From positions 62,001 through 126,000 of the forward strand of contig NZ_JAGWDK010000013.1 of NCBI RefSeq assembly GCF_018398875.1: a DNA stretch of 64,000 bases, given 5' to 3'. How positions within the stretch are numbered: the stretch's first letter is position 1; every line of letters starts with the position of its first letter. This document shows, in pieces, positions 41,628 through 50,417 of this stretch. The stretch comes from Bradyrhizobium sp. sGM-13 (GTDB lineage Bacteria > Pseudomonadota > Alphaproteobacteria > Rhizobiales > Xanthobacteraceae). The position numbers were made by a program, and so were the translations under genes. The notes below the pieces were generated by a model, which was not told where the DNA came from, did not search any database, and saw nothing but the letters and a program-made list of their open reading frames with translations.

Positions 41628-41749
41628 AGCGGGTAATCCAGTATTCCAGAGGCGTCGATGATCAATCGATAGGCGGCGGCGTACTGGATGTCCACAGGAG
41701 CCTGTCATCGGGCTCGCCGAAGGCGAGACCGGTGGCGCGGTATGACGAA
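41628..41749. repeat. Dispersed palindromic repeat, family C
   Basis: Contains GGTAATCCAGTATTCCAG, GGCGTACTGGATGTCCACAG and GGAGCCTGTCATCGGGC, shared with 33820-33953 and in part with 43664-43766. It occupies most of the gap between the AraC and malonyl-CoA decarboxylase genes. Confidence 0.65.
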
Positions 41750-41830
41750 CTGGACTTCTTGATTGTGATCGGCACTGACCTAAATCCCATGTAAGATTCC
41801 GCAAAACCCCCGCTGGATTCGATCCGCCAC

Positions 41831-43183
41831 ATGGCCAATGCCTTTTTCTCCGATCTTCTCGCGACGATATCAGAACGCGGCCGTACACTGCTGCGGCGGG
41901 CCGGACCGTCCGACGACGGCCAGGACGCTTCGGAGCTGATCGAACTATGCGAAGCGCTGCTGTCGGGCCGCGGCGAAGCCTCCGGTACCGCGATGGCGCG
42001 CGAGGTGCTCGATCGCTACCACGATCTCGACGCCGCCGGCCGGCTCACCTTCTTCGAAACGCTGGCCCGCAACTTCGGCCCCGACCGCGAGAAGCTGTCC
42101 CAGGCGATCGAGAGCTGGCGCAGCCAGCCGAACGACAGCGATGCCAGTGACCTTCATTTTGCGTCCGAGCCGCGGCGGCAGGAGCTGATCCGCCGGCTCA
42201 ACCGTGCGCCCGGCGGCACCAGCGAGCTGGTGGCGATGCGCGCCGACCTGCTTTCCCTGATGAAGGGCAACAAGGATCTGGCCGCGCTCGACCGCGACGT
42301 GGTGCATTTGCTGTCTTCTTGGTTCAACAGGGGATTTCTCGTGCTGCGGAGGATAGACTGGTCGACGCCGGCCAATATTCTGGAACAGATCATTCGCTAT
42401 GAAGCCGTGCACGAAATTCGCGACTGGAACGATTTGCGCCGCCGCATCGATCCCGTCGACCGGCGGTGCTACGCCTTCTTCCATCCCCAGCTCAACGACG
42501 AACCGCTGATCTTCGTCGAGGTCGCGCTGACCGAGACTATACCGACCGCGATCGCACCGCTGCTTGCCGCCGAACGGCAGCCGGTGCCGATCGAACGCGC
42601 GCGCACCGCCGTGTTCTATTCGATCTCGAATACGCAGAAAGGGCTTGGCGGCATTTCCTTCGGCAGCTTCCTGATCAAGCAGGTGGTCGAGGAGTTGCGG
42701 CGCGAACTGCCGAAGCTCGACACCTTCATCACGCTGTCGCCGGTGCCGGGCTTCATGCAATGGCTGAAACAGGCCGACGATGTTCCGGTGAGCGACGAGG
42801 ACCGGATACTGCTCGAAAGCCTCGACAAGCCGGACTGGTTCGAGAATACCGAACTGACCGCGCAATTGCGCACCGTGCTGGAACCGCTGGCGGCGTACTA
42901 TTTCCTGAAAGCCCGCACGCCGAAGGGCCGGCTGGTCGATTCGGTGGCCCGCTTCCACATCGGCAACGGCGCACGGCTGGAGAAGATCGACTGGCTCGGC
43001 GACCTCTCGCCCAAGGGCCTGCGGGAATCTGCCGGGATTATGGTCAATTACCTCTACCGGCTCGAGGACATCGAGAAGAACCACGAGGCCTACGCCAACC
43101 AGGGCGAGATCGCCGCATCAAGTGCGGTGAAGAAACTGCTCAAGACCGAAGGCCGCCGGTTATTGGACATGCGGCTGTCGTAG
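41831..43183 (+). CDS. Malonyl-CoA decarboxylase
   Basis: 450 aa, full length for the bacterial enzyme. N-terminal helical oligomerisation domain (ISERGRTLLRRAG to about 110), then the GNAT-like catalytic domain with CYAFFHPQLNDEPLIFVEVA (His in HPQ region), FYSISNTQKGLGGISFGSFL and TLSPVPGFMQWLK, the Ser/His-containing active-site segments. It converts malonyl-CoA to acetyl-CoA and CO2. In rhizobia it is used for malonate catabolism (MatA); no matB or matC gene is adjacent, so the role may be malonyl-CoA level control. No strong SD precedes the ATG. Confidence 0.93.
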   Translation: MANAFFSDLLATISERGRTLLRRAGPSDDGQDASELIELCEALLSGRGEASGTAMAREVLDRYHDLDAAGRLTFFETLARNFGPDREKLSQAIESWRSQPNDSDASDLHFASEPRRQELIRRLNRAPGGTSELVAMRADLLSLMKGNKDLAALDRDVVHLLSSWFNRGFLVLRRIDWSTPANILEQIIRYEAVHEIRDWNDLRRRIDPVDRRCYAFFHPQLNDEPLIFVEVALTETIPTAIAPLLAAERQPVPIERARTAVFYSISNTQKGLGGISFGSFLIKQVVEELRRELPKLDTFITLSPVPGFMQWLKQADDVPVSDEDRILLESLDKPDWFENTELTAQLRTVLEPLAAYYFLKARTPKGRLVDSVARFHIGNGARLEKIDWLGDLSPKGLRESAGIMVNYLYRLEDIEKNHEAYANQGEIAASSAVKKLLKTEGRRLLDMRLS

Positions 43184-43204
43184 GACGGCGCGGAGCCCTT
43201 CGCG

Positions 43205-43792
43205 ATGACGGTCATTTGGAGCGACAGCCGCGACGGCGTGGACTGGCAGGAACTCGAAGCGCTCTATCGGGCCGCCCCGCTCGGCACCAAGAACGCGGCC
43301 GATCTCGAAGTGGTGTTCGGCAACAGCATGTTCTGCTGCTTTGCCCGCGATGGCGGCCGGCTCGTCGGCGCCGGCCGCGTTCTGGCTGACGGACGCGATT
43401 GCGCGTATCTTTGCGACGTCGCGGTTCTGCCGAGCCATCAAGGAACAGGCCTCGGAAAACAGCTTATCGAAAGACTGCTTGCCCAATCGCAAGGACACGC
43501 GAAGATCATCCTGTATGCGGTCGCCGGCCGCGAGCCGTTGTATGCGAAATTCGGCTTCCTGCGGATGAAGACCGCGATGGCCATTTTCAAGAACAGGCAA
43601 TCAGCCATCGAGAAGGGTTGTTGTCCGAGGGCTGATCGTGGATCATCGCCGATCTGCCTCTCGTGTCATGCCCGCGCAGGCGGGCATCCAGTAGTCGCTG
43701 ACGTCAGCGATAGAAGCGAGAGTACGCGGCGTACTGGATCGTCCGCCTTCGTGGACGATGACAGGGCGTTCGTTCAGGACTTGTACTCATAG
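43205..43792 (+). CDS. GNAT-family N-acetyltransferase with repeat-derived C-terminus
   Basis: 195 aa. The GNAT core (about 1-140) shows GGRLVGAGRVLADGRDCAYL, DVAVLPSHQGTGLGKQLIER (the acetyl-CoA-binding Q/RxxGxG/A) and the terminal YAKFGFLRMKTAM. The expected end is near residue 142 (FKNRQSAIEKG); the remaining ~50 residues are read from a palindromic repeat (CHARAGGHPV) and the frame closes only inside the 3' end of serA, overlapping it by 19 nt. The repeat seems to have removed the original stop. Start ATG is 22 nt after the decarboxylase stop. Confidence 0.85.
   Translation: MTVIWSDSRDGVDWQELEALYRAAPLGTKNAADLEVVFGNSMFCCFARDGGRLVGAGRVLADGRDCAYLCDVAVLPSHQGTGLGKQLIERLLAQSQGHAKIILYAVAGREPLYAKFGFLRMKTAMAIFKNRQSAIEKGCCPRADRGSSPICLSCHARAGGHPVVADVSDRSESTRRTGSSAFVDDDRAFVQDLYS
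43664..43766. repeat. Dispersed palindromic repeat, family C, inside the GNAT 3' end
   Basis: GTGTCATGCCCGCGCAGG ... GTACTGGATCGTCCGCC ... GGACGATGACAG; arms CCTGCGCGGGCATG-type and GTACTGGAT relate it to 33820-33953 and 41628-41749. It is translated as the tail of the GNAT gene. Confidence 0.7.
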
Positions 43793-45033
43793 AGCAACCG
43801 GGCTCGGATAGTGCCTTCCAGCGCCCGGATGTCCGCGAGCACGCGCTGGCCGTCGGCGGCCGAGGCATCGACGTCCAGCACCACGTAGCCGACGTCGTGC
43901 GCGGTCTCGTAATATTGCGCGGCGATGTTGACGGCATGACGGGCCAGCACTTCGTTCAAACGCCCGAGCATGCCCGGCAGGTTACGCTGCACCTGAATGA
44001 AACGCGTGCCTGACGGCCGTGGCGGCAATTGAACCTGCGGGAAGTTGACGGCGCCCATGGTCGAGCCGGAATCGCTGTACTCGACCAGCTTGCGCGCGAC
44101 TTCGGCGCCGATGCGCTCCTGCGCCTCCTCGGTCGACCCGCCAATATGCGGGGTCAGGATGACGTTCTCCAGGCCCTGCAGCGGCGAGACGAAGCGGTCG
44201 GAGTTCGAGCGCGGCTCGACCGGAAAGACGTCGACCGCGGCGCCGCGGAGCCGGTTTTCCCGCAGCGCCTCGGCGAGCGCCTCGAGGTCCACGACCGTGC
44301 CGCGGCTATTGTTGATGAAATACGCGCCATGCTTGATCGCGCGAATCTCCTCGCGCCCGATCATGCCGTTCGTGGCGGGAGTTTCCGGCACATGCAGGCT
44401 CACGACGTCGCTTTGCGTCAGAAGCTCATGCAGGCTCGCGGTCGGCTCGGTGTTGCCGTGACGAAGCCTATCGGTGTGATCATAAAAGATCACCCGCATG
44501 CCCAGCGCTTCCGCGAGGTTGGAGAGCTGCGAGCCGATATTGCCGTAACCGATGATACCGAGCGTCTTGCCCCTCACCTCATAGCTGTCGTTGGCCGACT
44601 TGTCCCAACGTCCCTCATGGGCGGCGTTGGAGCGCGCGACGATCCGGCGCAGCAGGACGACGATCTCGCCGATTACAAGTTCTGCCACGCTCCGCGTGTT
44701 GGAGAACGGCGCGTTGAACACCGGAATCCCGCTCCGGCGCGCGGCCTCAATGTCCACCTGGTTGGTGCCGACGCTGAAACATCCGACCGCGATCAGGCGG
44801 TCCGCAGCGTCGAGAACCTCCTTGGTGATTTGCGTGCGCGAGCGGATGCCGAGCAGATGCACTCCCTTGATGGCCTCTTTCAGCGCATCGCCCTCGAGCG
44901 CCTTGGACAGGCGTGTCATGTTGGAATAGCCGGCAGCCTCGATTATCTGCACAGCGCTGTCGTTGACACCTTCAAGGAGCAAGACGCGGATCTTGTCCTT
45001 CGCAAGCGAGAGTTGGGGAAGCGTGGTGGCCAA
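43774..45033 (-). CDS. serA: D-3-phosphoglycerate dehydrogenase
   Basis: 419 aa, the E. coli SerA type (about 410 aa with one ACT domain). NAD-binding motif GIIGYGNIGSQ near 157-167, catalytic Arg in NNSRGTVVDLEAL, Glu/His pair in PHIGGSTEEAQERIG and a C-terminal ACT domain (VQRNLPGMLGRLNEVLARHA) that in the family mediates serine feedback inhibition. It oxidises 3-phosphoglycerate to 3-phosphohydroxypyruvate, the first step of serine synthesis. It stands alone; its 3' end overlaps the convergent GNAT frame. Confidence 0.94.
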   Translation of the reverse strand: MATTLPQLSLAKDKIRVLLLEGVNDSAVQIIEAAGYSNMTRLSKALEGDALKEAIKGVHLLGIRSRTQITKEVLDAADRLIAVGCFSVGTNQVDIEAARRSGIPVFNAPFSNTRSVAELVIGEIVVLLRRIVARSNAAHEGRWDKSANDSYEVRGKTLGIIGYGNIGSQLSNLAEALGMRVIFYDHTDRLRHGNTEPTASLHELLTQSDVVSLHVPETPATNGMIGREEIRAIKHGAYFINNSRGTVVDLEALAEALRENRLRGAAVDVFPVEPRSNSDRFVSPLQGLENVILTPHIGGSTEEAQERIGAEVARKLVEYSDSGSTMGAVNFPQVQLPPRPSGTRFIQVQRNLPGMLGRLNEVLARHAVNIAAQYYETAHDVGYVVLDVDASAADGQRVLADIRALEGTIRARLLYEYKS

Positions 45034-45154
45034 GATCGCGGCGTCCTTCAGTGATGGATGAACGGTAAACTGGCGGCCCGGAAATCCACGATCGGCGGCA
45101 GGGCGAACGCCCTGTCCAGGCCACCGATTCCGGCCTTTCCTATGGCATCCAGCC

Positions 45155-45416
45155 CTACGCCGCCAGCGCCTTCACCTCGGCATAGAGATCGGATTTCCCC
45201 TCGAACCCGATACCCGGCAGGTCAGGCATGGTGATGTGACCGTTCTCGACACGGACGCCATCCGGGAAGCCGCCATAGGGCTGGAACAGGTCGGGATAGC
45301 TTTCATTGCCGCCGAGGCCGGGGCCCGCCGCGACGTTGAGCGACATCTGGCTTGTGCGAATACCAGCGCACGCTGGCGGTGCTGAAGGCGCAGGGCTGGT
45401 CGCCGAGCCGCTGCAT
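45155..45416 (-). pseudogene. C-terminal fragment of a mandelate racemase-type enolase, with an inverted piece
   Basis: On the minus strand, 45346-45155 encodes an intact C-terminus: QMSLNVAAGPGLGG, then ESYPDLFQPYGGFPDGVRVE and LPGIGFEGKSDLYAEVKAL. The residues expected just before it in the family (EYQRTLAVLKAQGWSPSRC) are instead encoded on the plus strand at 45358-45413. So about 65 bp next to the fragment has been flipped, and everything further N-terminal is missing. A family-B half repeat (from 45420) directly follows the flipped piece. A decayed gene with local rearrangement. Not related to a functional copy in this window. Confidence 0.7.
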
Positions 45417-45419
45417 AAG

Positions 45420-45463
45420 GACGGATGGATTGCTTCGTCGCTTCGTTCCTCGCAATGGCGGTT
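45420..45463. repeat. Half copy of dispersed repeat family B
   Basis: GGATGGATTGCTTCGTCGC...CCTCGCAATGGCGG matches the right half of 29396-29481. It abuts the rearranged enolase fragment and may have been involved in the break. Confidence 0.55.
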
Positions 45464-45477
45464 GATGCAGATTTGGC

Positions 45478-45726
45478 TCAGGACTTCGGCTTGTCCCGGA
45501 AATACGGCTCGACCGGGCCATGCACCTTGATCGTCAGCGGATTGCCGTGGCGGTCCTTGGCATTGCCGGCGGTGACGCGCACCCAGCCCTCGCTGATGCA
45601 ATATTCCTCGACATTGGTCTTCTCGACGCCCTTGAAGCGAATGCCGACGTCGCGCGCGAGGATCTCGGCGTTGTAGTACGGGCTGCTCGGATCGACCGAA
45701 AGACGGTCGGGGAATTGGTCGCTCAT
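45478..45726 (-). CDS. DUF3297 family protein
   Basis: 82 aa from the ATG at 45726 (MSDQFPDRLSVDPSSPYYNA). It carries the family core GIRFKGVEKTNVEEYCISEG and GWVRVTAGNAKDRHGNPLTI. A GTG at 45747 overlaps the glutathione peroxidase stop (GTGA) and would give 89 aa; it may be the true coupled start, since no SD precedes the ATG. Function of DUF3297 is unknown. It is co-directional with glutathione peroxidase and amidase genes. Confidence 0.85.
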   Translation of the reverse strand: MSDQFPDRLSVDPSSPYYNAEILARDVGIRFKGVEKTNVEEYCISEGWVRVTAGNAKDRHGNPLTIKVHGPVEPYFRDKPKS

Positions 45727-45743
45727 TGCTTTGTTGGTCTCGT

Positions 45744-46220
45744 TCACAGCAGTGCCTCGATTTCTCTTCTGATTCCCTCGGGCGTCGCGGTTGGGGCGTA
45801 GCGCCCAACCACCCTGCCCGAGCGGTCGACCAGGAATTTGGTGAAATTCCATTTGATCGACGAACCCAACAGTCCCGATTTCGCGTTCTTCAGATGATTG
45901 AACAACGGATGCGCATGTCTGCCGTTGACGTCGATCTTGGCGAACATCGGAAACGTTACGTCATATTTGCCTGCGCAGAATTGCTCGATCTGCTTGGCGT
46001 CGCCCGGTTCCTGCCCGCCGAACTGGTTGCAGGGAAACCCAAGCACCGCAAAGCCGCGCGGCGCCAGTTCACGATGCAACTGCTCCAGGCCCTTGTATTG
46101 CGGCGTGAACCCGCAGGCGCTGGCGGTATTGACGATCAGGAGCACCTGATCCTTGAACCGCTTCAGCGGAATGTCTTCGCCGGCGAGCGACTGCGCCGTA
46201 AAATCATAAACGCCTGGCAT
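45744..46220 (-). CDS. Glutathione peroxidase family protein
   Basis: 158 aa. Catalytic Cys36 in NTASACGFTPQY (a Cys, not selenocysteine), Gln70 in CNQFGGQEPG and Trp in IKWNFTKFLVD, the conserved triad. It reduces hydrogen or organic peroxides with a thiol; bacterial members often prefer thioredoxin. Starts 11 nt after the amidase stop and overlaps the possible GTG start of the DUF3297 gene, so an amidase-gpx-DUF3297 transcript is likely. Confidence 0.93.
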   Translation of the reverse strand: MPGVYDFTAQSLAGEDIPLKRFKDQVLLIVNTASACGFTPQYKGLEQLHRELAPRGFAVLGFPCNQFGGQEPGDAKQIEQFCAGKYDVTFPMFAKIDVNGRHAHPLFNHLKNAKSGLLGSSIKWNFTKFLVDRSGRVVGRYAPTATPEGIRREIEALL

Positions 46221-46231
46221 CGTCCTCTCTG

Positions 46232-47623
46232 CTAGCTCGCCGGATCGATCGCTGCCGAGGGCGTTCCGCCGGCTTCCACCGCCTCGCCCGCGGCGAGACA
46301 GAGATCTTCGCGATAGCGCCCGGAAACCAGTTGCACGCCGACGGGAACGCGTCCGACCAGCCCGGTCGAAACCGTTAGCCCAGGCAGGCCCATGAAGGGA
46401 ATGGCAATCTGCGGCAATTGCGCATGCCAGACGCGCGCAAACGACGCCTCGTCCTTGCCGTCGAGTTGATCAGGGAACGGCAATTCGCCGGATACCGGCA
46501 TCAGCAGCACGGCATAGTTTTCAAAGAACGCCAGCCATTCGCGCGTCAATGTCGCACGCCGTGTCAACGCTTTCGACAGGTCGAAGGGATGCACTTTCGC
46601 GCGGTTGCCGCGCAGGCACGCCAGCGCGCCGGGATCGCCTTCGCGCTCGGCGGCTTCCAACTGCGCCTCGTAGCCGTCGCCGAGCCAGAGTTTTGTCTGC
46701 AGATCGGCGGCTTCGCGCAGCGGCGGCGTGTCGGCGATTTCCTCGACAATCCAGCCCGCGCGCTCGAGCCGCTTGCCGGCGTCCGTCACCGCGGCTTTCA
46801 CTTCAGGTACCGGATCAAGGCCGCCAGGGTTGAGGCACATCGCGACGCGCTTCGGCATTGCCGGCCCTTCGAGCGGCGCCGGCACCCACCAGGGATCGCG
46901 ATAATCCTGCGCCGACATCGCAGCCAGTGCGATCCTGATATCGCCGATGGTGCGGGCCAGCGGGCCTGACACGGCGCTGATCTGCGGCCCGATCGGCCGT
47001 TCGGGGAGCGCCGCGTTGAACGCCGCGATGCGTCCCATGGTCGGCCGCAGCCCGTGCACGCCACAGGCGTAAGCCGGATAGCGGATCGATCCCGCAATGT
47101 CGGTGCCGTGCGCGATATGACCGATGCCGGCTGCGACCGCCGCGCCAGCGCCGCCGGACGAGCCGCCTGGGGTGATGCCGGGGTCACGGGGATTCTTGGT
47201 GTCGCCATGGATGAGGTTGGTGGTGAACCAGCGATAGGAGAACGCCGGGCAATTGGTGCGCCCGAGAATGACCGCGCCGGATTTATGCAAATTGTCGATC
47301 ACCGGGCTGTTGCTCTTGGCGATCGCGTCGCGCTGCAGCTTCAGCCCGTTGGTGGTGGCAAAACCTTGCTGGTCGATATTGACCTTCACCGTAACAGGCA
47401 CGCCGCCCAGCGCACCGGCATCCTCGCCGCGCGCGATCGCGGCATCGATCGCGGCAGCCTGAGAAAATACGTCCTCGGGCCTGTGGTCGACGACAGCATT
47501 GATTTTGGGATTGACCGCGTCGAGCCGCGCCAGCGCTGCGGTCGCCGCCTCTTTCGCCGAGACTTTTTTCGACCTGATCAGTGAGGCCATTTCCGCAGCC
47601 GACAGGCGCCATAGGTCTTGCAT
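46232..47623 (-). CDS. Amidase (amidase-signature family)
   Basis: 463 aa from the ATG at 47623, with GGAG 7 nt upstream. The Ser-Ser-Lys machinery is present: Lys in GVPVTVKVN (about residue 80), the Gly/Ser-rich signature TPGGSSGGAGAAVAAG and the catalytic Ser in DIAGSIRYPA. It hydrolyses a carboxylic amide; GatA is unlikely because no gatC or gatB is adjacent. Preceded by a cytochrome c gene on the same strand (72-nt gap). Confidence 0.92.
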   Translation of the reverse strand: MQDLWRLSAAEMASLIRSKKVSAKEAATAALARLDAVNPKINAVVDHRPEDVFSQAAAIDAAIARGEDAGALGGVPVTVKVNIDQQGFATTNGLKLQRDAIAKSNSPVIDNLHKSGAVILGRTNCPAFSYRWFTTNLIHGDTKNPRDPGITPGGSSGGAGAAVAAGIGHIAHGTDIAGSIRYPAYACGVHGLRPTMGRIAAFNAALPERPIGPQISAVSGPLARTIGDIRIALAAMSAQDYRDPWWVPAPLEGPAMPKRVAMCLNPGGLDPVPEVKAAVTDAGKRLERAGWIVEEIADTPPLREAADLQTKLWLGDGYEAQLEAAEREGDPGALACLRGNRAKVHPFDLSKALTRRATLTREWLAFFENYAVLLMPVSGELPFPDQLDGKDEASFARVWHAQLPQIAIPFMGLPGLTVSTGLVGRVPVGVQLVSGRYREDLCLAAGEAVEAGGTPSAAIDPAS

Positions 47624-47695
47624 GCAAAACTCCATCCAATTGCAGCCCTTGTAGCGCCGGGCGCAGGGCAATGCCAGCGGGGACGCCGCCCGGAT

Positions 47696-48262
47696 TTAGC
47701 GCATACGGGCGATGTAATGGGCGAGATCGGCGATCTGCTCCGGCGAGATCGGCGCCATCACGTCGGCCATGCTGGCGTCGTAGCCGTGGCGGCTATTGTC
47801 TTTGTACTCGGCAAGCGTCTTGGCAAGATAATCCTCGCGCTGGTTGGCGATGCGCGGGACGTTTTCCTTACCGGAGAGGTCGCCGTTATGGCAGCTATCG
47901 CAGCGGTGCTGCCGCACCAGCGCCTCGCCGCGCTGCATCCGCGCCGGATCGCCATTTTCCCCTGGCGGCTCGGGCTTCGGCATCTTGGCGATGAAGTCCG
48001 AGAAAAGGCGGAGATCGTCGTCGGTCAGCGCCTTCGTCATCTCGTTCATCGGCTCGAAGACGCGCAGCTTCTCGCGGAACATGAAAAGCTGGATCAGCGA
48101 ATAAGGCGCATGCTGCGCGCCGAGCGACGGCGTGTTCTCGGTTTCGGATTGGCCCTTTTCGCCGTGGCAGGCGAGGCACGGCGCGATGCGTTGTTCGATG
48201 GTTTCGGCTGATACGGACGTTGCAATCAACGCAAACGCTAGTGCCGTTGTTGTTTTACGCAT
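47696..48262 (-). CDS. Dihaem cytochrome c
   Basis: 188 aa from the ATG at 48262; signal peptide KTTTALAFALIATSVSA. Two haem-binding motifs, C29-LA-C32-H33 and C121-DS-C124-H125, each followed by a helical cytochrome c fold with distal Met candidates, like the c4 type. Periplasmic electron carrier. It is downstream of the PQQ-type sugar dehydrogenase (84-nt gap containing a half repeat) and is its likely electron acceptor. Confidence 0.92.
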   Translation of the reverse strand: MRKTTTALAFALIATSVSAETIEQRIAPCLACHGEKGQSETENTPSLGAQHAPYSLIQLFMFREKLRVFEPMNEMTKALTDDDLRLFSDFIAKMPKPEPPGENGDPARMQRGEALVRQHRCDSCHNGDLSGKENVPRIANQREDYLAKTLAEYKDNSRHGYDASMADVMAPISPEQIADLAHYIARMR

Positions 48263-48281
48263 CAGCCATTTCCGGTACGTC

Positions 48282-48320
48282 GTCATTCCGGGTCTGGCGC
48301 CAACGCACCAGCCCGGAAGA
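48282..48320. repeat. Half copy of dispersed repeat family A
   Basis: GTCATTCCGGGTCTGGCG followed by CACCAGCCCGGAAGA; matches the ends of 4490-4590 and 22279-22359. Located between the dehydrogenase and cytochrome genes. Confidence 0.55.
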
Positions 48321-48345
48321 CCAAGTCAAACGTTCGTCGCTTCTC

Positions 48346-49671
48346 CTACGACTTCCCCGCCGTCTTCGGCTTGCCATAGGTGATGCGGTAGACGGCGCCG
48401 TTGTAGTCGTCGGAGACCAGCAGGGAGCCGTCCTTCATCTGCAGCACGTCAACCGGGCGGCCGATATATTTGTTGTCCTCGAGGAAGCCGGTGAGAAACG
48501 GCTCCAGTGACTTCATGGTGCCGTCCTTGTTGAGCTTGGCAATGACGACATCGCCGCCGACCTTGTTGGAGCGGTTCCAGGAGCCGTGCCGGGCGATGAT
48601 CGCCGCGTTCTTGTAGGCTTTCGGGAACATGTTGCCGGTGTAGAAGCGCATGCCGAGCGCTGCGGAATGCGGGCCGAGCAAGCCAACGGGTGCAGTGTAT
48701 TCGCTGCAGGATTTGCCCCAGCCGAATTCGGGATCGACGATGTTGCCCTGCAGGCAGAACGGCGCGCCGAAATGTTCGCCGACCTTGGTGATCCGGTTCA
48801 GCTCGTCCTCGGGCACGTCTTCCGACATCCAGTCGCGACCGTTGTCGGTGAAGTAGAGCTGCTTGGTCTCCGGATGCCAGTCGAAGCCGACGGTGTGGCG
48901 CAGGCCCCGGGCGATTACTTCCGCGCCCGAACCGTCAAGATTCATCCGGCGGAGCAGGCCATGCTCGTCATCGTTGAGCACGTTGTTGCCGGGCTGGCCG
49001 ACGGGAGCGTAGAGCTTGTTGTCGGGACCGATGGCGATGAACTTCCAGCCATGGGCCTCATCCTTCGGCAGCGCGTCGAAGATCACGGTCGGCTTCGGCG
49101 GGTTATCCAGATTGTCTTCGACCTTTTCGATCTTGGAGATCCTGGACAGTTCAGCGATGTAGAGCGTGCCGTCCTTGAAGGCGACGCCGTTCGGCCGGTA
49201 GAGGCCGGAAGCCAATACCTTGACCTCACGTTTGCCGTCCTTGTTGACGATGGCATAGACCTTATCGACGAGGCGGCTGCCGACGAACACAGTGCCCTTG
49301 TCGCCGAGCGCGAGCGAGCGGGCATTCGCCATGCCGGCGGCATAGACTTCGATGTTGAAGCCGGCCGGCACCTTGAGCTTTGCCGTCGGTAGCTTGTCCG
49401 GCGCCGCGGGGATCGGCGGCGGCGCGATCGGCGCCAGCTTGGCAGCGGCATCATTGCCCGCGGGACGTCCGATCAGCGGCGATCCCGGTGGCAGCGAGGG
49501 CGAGGCTGCAGTCCCTGCCGGGGGCGGCGCGCCGGCGGCCGGTGCCGGGGCGGGCGGTTGGGCGGCAGCCGGCGGGTCGGCTGATTGCTGGGCAGTGGCG
49601 CTTAGCGTGAAGGCAGTCAAGAATGCGCCGGACAGCAGCAGGCTGCGCGGCACCAACGTGTAATTTGTCAT
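48346..49671 (-). CDS. Glucose/sorbosone dehydrogenase family protein (PQQ type)
   Basis: 441 aa from the ATG at 49671, with AGGGAG 8 nt upstream. Signal peptide (SLLLSGAFLTAFTLSATAQQ), a 60-residue Pro/Ala linker, then a six-bladed propeller: FNIEVYAAGMANARSLALGD, GLYRPNGVAFKDGTLYIAEL, GLRHTVGFDWHPETKQLYFT and RPVDVLQMKDGSLLVSDDYN. This is the soluble-glucose/sorbosone dehydrogenase family, whose members use PQQ and Ca2+ to oxidise aldoses or sorbosone in the periplasm. The dihaem cytochrome c downstream and pqqABCDE nearby support a PQQ enzyme. The sugar is unknown. Confidence 0.9.
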   Translation of the reverse strand: MTNYTLVPRSLLLSGAFLTAFTLSATAQQSADPPAAAQPPAPAPAAGAPPPAGTAASPSLPPGSPLIGRPAGNDAAAKLAPIAPPPIPAAPDKLPTAKLKVPAGFNIEVYAAGMANARSLALGDKGTVFVGSRLVDKVYAIVNKDGKREVKVLASGLYRPNGVAFKDGTLYIAELSRISKIEKVEDNLDNPPKPTVIFDALPKDEAHGWKFIAIGPDNKLYAPVGQPGNNVLNDDEHGLLRRMNLDGSGAEVIARGLRHTVGFDWHPETKQLYFTDNGRDWMSEDVPEDELNRITKVGEHFGAPFCLQGNIVDPEFGWGKSCSEYTAPVGLLGPHSAALGMRFYTGNMFPKAYKNAAIIARHGSWNRSNKVGGDVVIAKLNKDGTMKSLEPFLTGFLEDNKYIGRPVDVLQMKDGSLLVSDDYNGAVYRITYGKPKTAGKS

Positions 49672-49853
49672 GGGCTTTCTCCCTGGCGGAAGCCTTTCTC
49701 TCTCTTCGCGCGGGCTCGCATGATGCCGGCGCCGGAGGCTTTCCGGCCGGCACTCTCCAATATTTGTCCGCCGGTGCGCAATCGGAAAACTTTGCGCCGG
49801 AAGTTGCATCGCAAGCCGAGCGAGCACGAAGCTTCGACGCCGGTACAGCGCCG

Positions 49854-50111
49854 TCAGTGCCTGGTGATGGGACCGCCAGGCGCATCTAGAACCGCTTCGG
49901 CGAACGGAAACTCCAGCACGATCTCGCCATCGTCGTCGGTGACTTCGATGGTGGCGCTGAGAAGCGCACCGTCGGCGCCATCAGTCTTGAGCAGTTCCCG
50001 GATCATGGCACGTGCCATTTCCCAGGCGCGATCGGGATCCCTGAGCACTTCGCCGTCGGGATCGGAAATCAGCTCATCGCCGATACGGGTGTTGAAGTAA
50101 TATCGCGGCAT
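49854..50111 (-). CDS. DUF6894 family small protein
   Basis: 85 aa. The start MPRYYFNTRIGDELISDPDG and the C-terminal VTDDDGEIVLEFPFAEAV match the short acidic DUF6894 proteins common in Bradyrhizobium, with AWEMARAMIREL between. No catalytic motif and no signal peptide. Single gene between the dehydrogenase (same strand, 182 nt) and the divergent pqq operon. Function unknown. Confidence 0.85.
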   Translation of the reverse strand: MPRYYFNTRIGDELISDPDGEVLRDPDRAWEMARAMIRELLKTDGADGALLSATIEVTDDDGEIVLEFPFAEAVLDAPGGPITRH

Positions 50112-50417
50112 CGGCGAAACTTGGCTCCTCGTTGAGCCCCCGCAACCGGAAGGCCCATCTATCATACGTTCTTTATCCGGAGCCGGCAGCGCTCCGTCGC
50201 ACTCAGAATTGCCATTCGCGGTGGTGCGAACAACCGCGAAACGCTTGATCCCACGCTGTTTTGACCAAGGCCCTCCGCACAACTCCGTGACTTGTTCTTT
50301 GCGGCGCAGCATAAACAAATAGGGGTTCCAGGCAAAAGATTTAACTGGCGAACTTTTTGATCCGCAGTACTTTAACCAGCGAGGGCGGAGTCCGTCCGGT
50401 AGCAAAAGGAGCGACAA

